A stretch of 64,000 nt of DNA from Bacillus_BU sp051233475 (GTDB lineage: Bacteria > Bacillota > Bacilli > Bacillales > Cytobacillaceae). A model generated the notes under the pieces. The model ran no database searches. It worked only from the letters and a program-made list of their open reading frames with translations, and had not been told where the DNA came from. Both the position numbers and the translations under genes were made by a program. Shown piece by piece: positions 59,663 to 64,000 of this stretch. Location of the stretch: positions 62,001-126,000 of the forward strand of contig NZ_JBKFGH010000016.1 of assembly GCF_051233475.1 (NCBI RefSeq), in the 5' to 3' direction. Position 1 is the stretch's first letter. Each line of letters starts with the position of its first letter.

Positions 59663-59846
59663 GTTATTACAATATAATTAATTTTAATATATTTATTTTT
59701 AACAAATAAAGATTTATATATATTACCTGTTGATTTTATATATTTATTAGATGGTTTATAAATTTTTATTGCTTTTTTGATATAATTTAGTTATTTTATA
59801 TATGTGAGATAAAGTGACACATATTAATTACTGGGGAGTGTTTTGA

Positions 59847-60617
59847 ATGAAAAAATTTGGTATTTTTAGTTTATTATTGATTCTTTCTCTCTTTATTGCA
59901 GCATGTGGAAACAAGGACGCTGCAAATGAAGAAAAGAAAGATGATAAAGTATATAAAGTAGGTGTCGATACCACTTATCCTCCGTTTGAATTTAAAGAGG
60001 GCAATGAATATAAAGGGATTGATATTGATTTAATTAAAGCTATTGCAAAAAATCAAGGTTTTGAAATCGAACTTTCTCCAATGGATTTTGGTGGGATTAT
60101 TCCAGCTATGCAAGCAAATCAGCTTGACGTTGCCATCGCAGGAATGAGTATTACAGAGGATAGAAAGAAAATAGTAGATTTTTCAACACCATATTTTGAT
60201 GCCGGCTTAACAGTAGTTGTAAAAAATGATAATTCTATAATTAAATCTGTGGATGATCTTAAAGGTAAAAAAGTTGCAGTTAAAAAAGGTACAACAGGTG
60301 CTAAATATGCACAGGATAATGCAGCTAAATTAGAGATTGAAGTTGTACAATTTAACGATAGTCCAGCAATGTTCCAAGAAGTTTCGAACGGCAATGCTGA
60401 TGCACTTATCGAAGATTATCCAGTTATCTCATATGCGATTGCACAGAAAGATTTAGGGTTAAAAATCGTGGGCGATCGATTAAATGGAGACCAATATGGA
60501 ATTGCGGTTTTAAAAGGTAAAAATCAGGATCTTTTAGAAAAAATTAATAAAGGTCTTGAAGAGCTTAAAAAAGATGGAACATATGATGAAATCATTAAAT
60601 CTTATCTTGGTGAATAA
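59847..60617 (+). CDS. glnH: Amino-acid ABC transporter substrate-binding lipoprotein (GlnH-like)
   Basis: A 256-residue type-3 extracellular solute-binding protein. The lipobox LFIAACG with Cys at about residue 20 anchors it outside the membrane. Binding-domain landmarks are VGVDTTYPPFEFKEGNEYKGIDIDL, AIAGMSITEDRKKIVDFSTPYF, KKVAVKKGTTGAKYA and GYDEIIKSYL-like end. Arg and Asp in TEDRKK and DALIEDYP usually bind the amino-acid alpha groups. The closest relatives I know are glutamine/polar amino-acid binders, but specificity is not proved. First gene of glnHPQ-type set. Confidence 0.87.
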   Translation: MKKFGIFSLLLILSLFIAACGNKDAANEEKKDDKVYKVGVDTTYPPFEFKEGNEYKGIDIDLIKAIAKNQGFEIELSPMDFGGIIPAMQANQLDVAIAGMSITEDRKKIVDFSTPYFDAGLTVVVKNDNSIIKSVDDLKGKKVAVKKGTTGAKYAQDNAAKLEIEVVQFNDSPAMFQEVSNGNADALIEDYPVISYAIAQKDLGLKIVGDRLNGDQYGIAVLKGKNQDLLEKINKGLEELKKDGTYDEIIKSYLGE

Positions 60618-60631
60618 AAGCTAAGAACTGT

Positions 60632-60660
60632 AAGGCGCGCTAGTGCGCGCCTTCTTTTAT
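60632..60660 (+). terminator. Hairpin between the binding protein and permease genes
   Basis: AAGGCGCGC / GCGCGCCTT stem followed by TCTTTT. A partial terminator here would make the binding protein more abundant than the membrane subunits. Confidence 0.7.
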
Positions 60661-60677
60661 TGAAAGGGGATGAAAGA

Positions 60678-61322
60678 ATGGACGTAATTATGTCAGCTTT
60701 ACCTATGTTAATTAAGGGAGTTCAAGTAACACTATATATCTTTGTTATTGCTATCATTCTAGGTTTTTTAATTGGTTTGGCCGTGGCGTTATTAAGACTT
60801 GCGCCAATTAGAATCTTGAATGTAATTGCAAAGGCTTATGTTGATACCATTCGGGGGACTCCATTTATTGTTCAACTGTTTTTCATTTATTTTGGTATTA
60901 ACTCATTACAAATAGTGTCGCTTGATAACACTACCGCAGGGATCATCACCGTAGCTATTAATGCAGGTGCATACTTTGCTGAGATCATTAGAGCTGGAAT
61001 TCAATCGATTGATAAAGGTCAAACAGAAGCTGCAAGATCAATTGGTTTTACTGGCGCTCAAACGATGAGATTTGTTGTACTTCCGCAAGCGTTTAGAAGA
61101 ATGCTTCCTACCATTACAAACCAGTCCATCATAAGCTTAAAAGATACTTCACTATTATCCGTAATTGGGATAGCAGACTTAACTCAACAAGGGCAGATTC
61201 AAGCATCGGCAACTTTTGAGGCATTTAAGATTTGGCTTACAGTTGGTATCATATACTTTATTGTTATATATTTATTAACATTGCTTGCTAATTTCGTCGA
61301 AAGGAGGATTCAGCTTCGATGA
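60678..61322 (+). CDS. glnP: Amino-acid ABC transporter permease (GlnP-like)
   Basis: A 214-residue His/Glu/Gln/Arg-type permease with about five helices. The opening LPMLIKGVQVTLYIFVIAI and the AYVDTIRGTPFIVQLFFIYFG region are standard, as is the EAA coupling loop EAARSIGFTGAQTMRFVVLPQAFR. ATG 60678 has AAAGGGG with eight-base spacing; an in-frame TTG at 60660 is upstream of that site. It overlaps the ATPase gene by four bases (ATGA). Confidence 0.92.
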   Translation: MDVIMSALPMLIKGVQVTLYIFVIAIILGFLIGLAVALLRLAPIRILNVIAKAYVDTIRGTPFIVQLFFIYFGINSLQIVSLDNTTAGIITVAINAGAYFAEIIRAGIQSIDKGQTEAARSIGFTGAQTMRFVVLPQAFRRMLPTITNQSIISLKDTSLLSVIGIADLTQQGQIQASATFEAFKIWLTVGIIYFIVIYLLTLLANFVERRIQLR

Positions 61323-62047
61323 GCATTATTTCTGTAAAAAACTTAAGTAAATCATTCGGGAAATTAGAAGTATTAAAAGACATTAACGCGGAGATTAAAG
61401 AAAGAGAAGTAGTTTGTGTAATTGGTCCTTCCGGATCGGGTAAAAGTACGTTTCTTCGTTGTTTAAACCGCCTTGAGGACATCTCGGGTGGAGAAGTTGT
61501 AATTAATGGACATGATATAACAGATTCAAAAATAAATATAAACAATGTAAGACAAGAAGTGGGAATGGTATTTCAACAGTTTAATCTATTCCCGCATAAA
61601 ACAGTTTTAGAGAACATCACCTTAGGACCCATTAAAATTCGAAAAGCCGAGAAAGCCGCTGCCGAAAAACTTGCGCTTGAATTACTCGACAAAGTAGGAC
61701 TGCGAGAAAAAGCAAATAGTTATCCAGGAGAGTTATCCGGTGGACAGAAACAAAGGGTGGCCATTGCTAGAGCACTCGCCATGAATCCAAAAATTATGCT
61801 ATTTGACGAACCAACTTCTGCACTGGACCCTGAAATGGTCGGTGATGTGTTAGAGGTAATGAAGCAGTTAGCAAAAGAGGGAATGACCATGGTTGTGGTA
61901 ACCCATGAAATGGGCTTTGCACGTGAAGTAGGTGACCGTGTTATTTTCATGGATGGAGGGTTTATTGTAGAAGAAAATGAACCAAATGAATTGTTTGGTA
62001 ACCCTCAACATGGTAGAACGAAGTCTTTCTTAAGTAAGGTTCTTTAG
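61319..62047 (+). CDS. glnQ: Amino-acid ABC transporter ATP-binding protein (GlnQ-like)
   Basis: A 242-residue ATPase: Walker A GPSGSGKSTFLRC, Q-loop VFQQFNLFPHKTV, signature LSGGQKQRVAIARAL, Walker B IMLFDEPTSALDPE and the switch His in VVTHEMGFA. The length and the LFPHKTVLENI stretch are typical of GlnQ/ArtM. GGAGGATTCAGCTTCG upstream gives the ribosome site inside the permease gene. It completes a binding protein-permease-ATPase importer for a polar amino acid. Confidence 0.94.
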   Translation: MSIISVKNLSKSFGKLEVLKDINAEIKEREVVCVIGPSGSGKSTFLRCLNRLEDISGGEVVINGHDITDSKININNVRQEVGMVFQQFNLFPHKTVLENITLGPIKIRKAEKAAAEKLALELLDKVGLREKANSYPGELSGGQKQRVAIARALAMNPKIMLFDEPTSALDPEMVGDVLEVMKQLAKEGMTMVVVTHEMGFAREVGDRVIFMDGGFIVEENEPNELFGNPQHGRTKSFLSKVL

Positions 62048-62063
62048 TTTTTTCTTATTTGCA

Positions 62064-62100
62064 AAAAAAGGACGTCTGTTCATACATACGTCCTTTTTAT
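62064..62100 (+). terminator. glnHPQ terminator
   Basis: AAAAAGGACGT / ACGTCCTTTTT stem followed by T-rich DNA. Confidence 0.88.
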
Positions 62101-62129
62101 TTCTTCAAAATTAGAGATTCAAATGGTGT

Positions 62130-62243
62130 TTAATCTTTTTGTATACTTTGATCATTTTCGGATTCACCGTTTTGTTGGTTAATTTCATTTGCTAAGTTAT
62201 CTAAAAATTCATCTGATAATAAAGGTTTATTTTCCTTGTACAT
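62130..62243 (-). CDS. Small hypothetical protein, 37 aa
   Basis: The start ATG (62243-62241) follows AAAGGAGAAAAAA, a very good ribosome site. The peptide is hydrophilic and acidic: MYKENKPLLSDEFLDNLANE, then INQQNGESENDQSIQKD. No signal or membrane segment. It might be a small regulator, or a phosphatase-associated or spore peptide, but I recognise no family. Short length keeps confidence moderate. Confidence 0.55.
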   Translation of the reverse strand: MYKENKPLLSDEFLDNLANEINQQNGESENDQSIQKD

Positions 62244-62383
62244 TTTTTTCTCCTTTGACAAATTGATTTCTTAGAGAGTTTTTTTCCTTACTCAACATTC
62301 CCTTTTATATGAGTTTTATTCTGCCTCTATAAATAAAATACATTTACGAGGGAAGGCGGAACTTCTGTTGCATGAAAAATGAT

Positions 62384-62426
62384 GTGTCTACAAGTCTATT
62401 TGCGATGACTTGTGGACACTTTTTTA
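62384..62426 (+). terminator. Terminator-like hairpin in the kimA leader
   Basis: GTGTCTACAAGTC pairs with GACTTGTGGACAC (13 positions, one G-U) and is followed by T6, 86 bases before the kimA start. It could end a transcript from upstream or act as an attenuator. Confidence 0.75.
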
Positions 62427-62511
62427 TTTAGAAAAAAATAATCTCTTATGAGAGTTCTTTGGGTAAAAGGGCATCATATGAAGTAGAAACAATAAATGGA
62501 CGGTGAATAAA

Positions 62512-64000
62512 ATGTTTTCTGCCATAAAAAGGATTTTGATTGGGCATCCATTAAAATCCTATGAATTAGGGGAACAAAAAATAAACAAAACGAAGGCGTT
62601 AGCCATACTTTCCTCTGATGCACTGTCATCGGTGGCCTACGGCCCTGAACAAATACTGATTGTTTTAGTTACTATTGGAGTTTCGGCATTCTGGTATTCC
62701 ATTCCGATTGCTATTGGAGTATTAATCCTTTTAACAGCGCTTATTTTGTCTTATCGGCAAATAATCTTTGCTTATCCTGGTGGTGGAGGGGCCTATGTCG
62801 TATCTAAGAGTAACCTAGGTGTAAACCCAGGATTAATAGCTGGTGGTTCGCTATTAGTAGACTATATCCTTACAGTTGCCGTAAGTGTGTCTGCAGGTAC
62901 AGATGCAATAACATCAGCTTTTCCGACTTTACATAATTTTACTGTGGAAATCGCAGTAGTATTTGTCATTTTTATTACCCTTTTGAATTTAAGAGGTGTC
63001 ACGGAATCAGCTTCCGTATTAGCCTATCCCGTATACTTATTCGTATTAGCTTTGTTCATATTAATTGGTGTAGGTATTTACAATATTGTAACAGGTGGAG
63101 TTTCGCCACAATTACATACTCCTGTAGGGACACCTGTTGTAGGAATTAGTTTATTTATTCTGTTAAAGGCATTCGCATCAGGAAGTTCAGCATTGACCGG
63201 AGTTGAGGCCATTTCAAATGCCATTCCAAACTTCAAGGATCCTGCACCAAAAAATGCGGCTAAAACATTAACAATGATGGGAATCTTGCTTGCTATATTG
63301 TTATCAGGCATCGTAATTTTAGCTTATTATTATGGGATTGCACCAAAGGCAGAGGTAACGGTTGTTTCACAAATAGCTGAGGAAATTTTCGGCCGGAATT
63401 TCATGTACTTTTTTATTCAAGGGACAACAGCTTTAATATTAATACTAGCTGCGAACACTGGGTATTCCGCATTTCCATTATTAGCGGTTAATCTGGCTAA
63501 AGACAAGTTTATTCCGCGGATGTTCCTCATTAGAGGAGACCGCTTAGGTTATTCAAACGGAATTATTATTCTAGGGATGGCCTCTATTATTTTAATCCTT
63601 GCATTTAATGCAGAAACAGAACACCTTATACCACTTTACGCAGTAGGGGTATTTGTTCCATTTACATTGTCACAAACAGGGATGATGGTTAAGTGGATTA
63701 GAGAAAAACCAGAAGGATGGATTCCAAGATTTATCATTAATACAACAGGGGCTTTTATTAGTCTTATTGTTACATTAATGTTTTTTATTACAAAATTTCA
63801 ACAAGTTTGGTCCATTTTAGTTTTTCTTCCTATCATTATTTTAATTTTTCACCGAATTAGAAAACACTATGAAGCCGTTGGGGAACAGCTAAGAATCGCA
63901 AATAGAACTCCTGTAGTGCCAATTGAAGGGAATGTAATTATTGTTCCAGTTGCAGGAATTACAAATGTGGTTGAGAATACCCTTAACTATGCTAAGTCTC
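62512..64000 (+). CDS. kimA: Potassium/proton importer KimA (APC superfamily), partial
   Basis: 496 residues are visible; the gene runs off the window. It begins MFSAIKRILIGHPLKSYELG, matching B. subtilis KimA (YdaO), then LSSDALSSVAYGPEQIL, YRQIIFAYPGGGGAYVVSKS, SLLVDYILTVAVSVSAGTDA, LTGVEAISNAIPNFKDP and PLYAVGVFVPFTLSQTGM. Twelve helices are followed by the start of the cytosolic regulatory domain (GNVIIVPVAGITNVVE), where c-di-AMP binds in KimA. It takes up K+ under low potassium. GGACGGTGA precedes the ATG. No c-di-AMP (ydaO) riboswitch consensus is visible in the leader. Confidence 0.93.
   Translation, partial: MFSAIKRILIGHPLKSYELGEQKINKTKALAILSSDALSSVAYGPEQILIVLVTIGVSAFWYSIPIAIGVLILLTALILSYRQIIFAYPGGGGAYVVSKSNLGVNPGLIAGGSLLVDYILTVAVSVSAGTDAITSAFPTLHNFTVEIAVVFVIFITLLNLRGVTESASVLAYPVYLFVLALFILIGVGIYNIVTGGVSPQLHTPVGTPVVGISLFILLKAFASGSSALTGVEAISNAIPNFKDPAPKNAAKTLTMMGILLAILLSGIVILAYYYGIAPKAEVTVVSQIAEEIFGRNFMYFFIQGTTALILILAANTGYSAFPLLAVNLAKDKFIPRMFLIRGDRLGYSNGIIILGMASIILILAFNAETEHLIPLYAVGVFVPFTLSQTGMMVKWIREKPEGWIPRFIINTTGAFISLIVTLMFFITKFQQVWSILVFLPIIILIFHRIRKHYEAVGEQLRIANRTPVVPIEGNVIIVPVAGITNVVENTLNYAKS

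Noticed and set aside
62250..62511. ydaO-type c-di-AMP riboswitch before kimA
   Set aside because: I could not find the conserved GGGGGAACC and GGGTGAATCC blocks; only a terminator-like hairpin is present.
1..64000. tRNA, rRNA or tRNA-Sec gene
   Set aside because: I saw no T-loop GGTTCRANNCC with matching acceptor stem and no rRNA-like sequence; a tRNA scan would settle this.

Overview
This window looks like chromosome from an AT-rich, endospore-forming Bacillaceae species (Bacillus or Neobacillus type). The evidence is the small acid-soluble spore proteins (SspO, SspN, Tlp), CotF-type coat proteins, AAGGAGG ribosome sites with frequent TTG and GTG starts, and a run of genes in Bacillus subtilis order (sspO, acnA, yneN, sspN, tlp, yneP, yneQ, yneR, plsY, yneT, parE, parC). 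I found no rRNA, tRNA, CRISPR array, prophage or intact transposase.

Layout. 0-12 kb: a Nudix C-terminus, small spore and IDEAL proteins, ilvD, a GDSL esterase with an ABC exporter, an MFS pump, ppnP, a YebC-type protein, a ParA-like protein and a methyltransferase. 11.5-15.2 kb: two inverted CotF-type coat modules around a repeat, an AdhB-type dehydrogenase and a DUF3231 protein. 15.5-25.3 kb: HelD, a B12-binding radical SAM enzyme, a very large membrane protein and a free-standing MprF-type acyltransferase domain. 25.5-27.9 kb: a phosphonate-type ABC transporter without its binding protein. 28-31.5 kb: threonine breakdown (kbl, tdh) and a PrsA-like foldase. 32-37 kb: YclJ/YclK two-component system, an HtrA protease, and a membrane protein paired with PspA. 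37-41 kb: selenium genes. 41-59.6 kb: the acnA-to-parC block. 59.8-62 kb: an amino-acid ABC transporter. 62.5 kb to the end: kimA, cut by the window edge.

The most notable content is selenocysteine use. Three genes each carry one in-frame UGA that reads best as selenocysteine, so ordinary gene calling truncates or misses them: selD (38390-37338, Sec18 in an AGUGCK active site), a SelW-like Rdx protein (38556-38795, CxxU) and a HesB-like protein (49001-49291, Sec37). selA lies beside selD and the SelW-like gene. selB and selC are not in the window and must be elsewhere if the system works.

A family of about 130-bp GC-rich repeats bounded by TGTTGATT and AATCAACA occurs six times. Two copies carry the same 126-bp insert at the same site, and the insert resembles a second repeat type seen alone at 1.0 kb. 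Regulatory sites read directly from sequence include a LexA/DinR-like box before parEC, overlapping CodY-like motifs before the IDEAL gene, a CcpC-like dyad before acnA, and a 53-nt near-perfect palindrome before kbl. All functional names come from recognising sequence motifs by eye; no database search was run.
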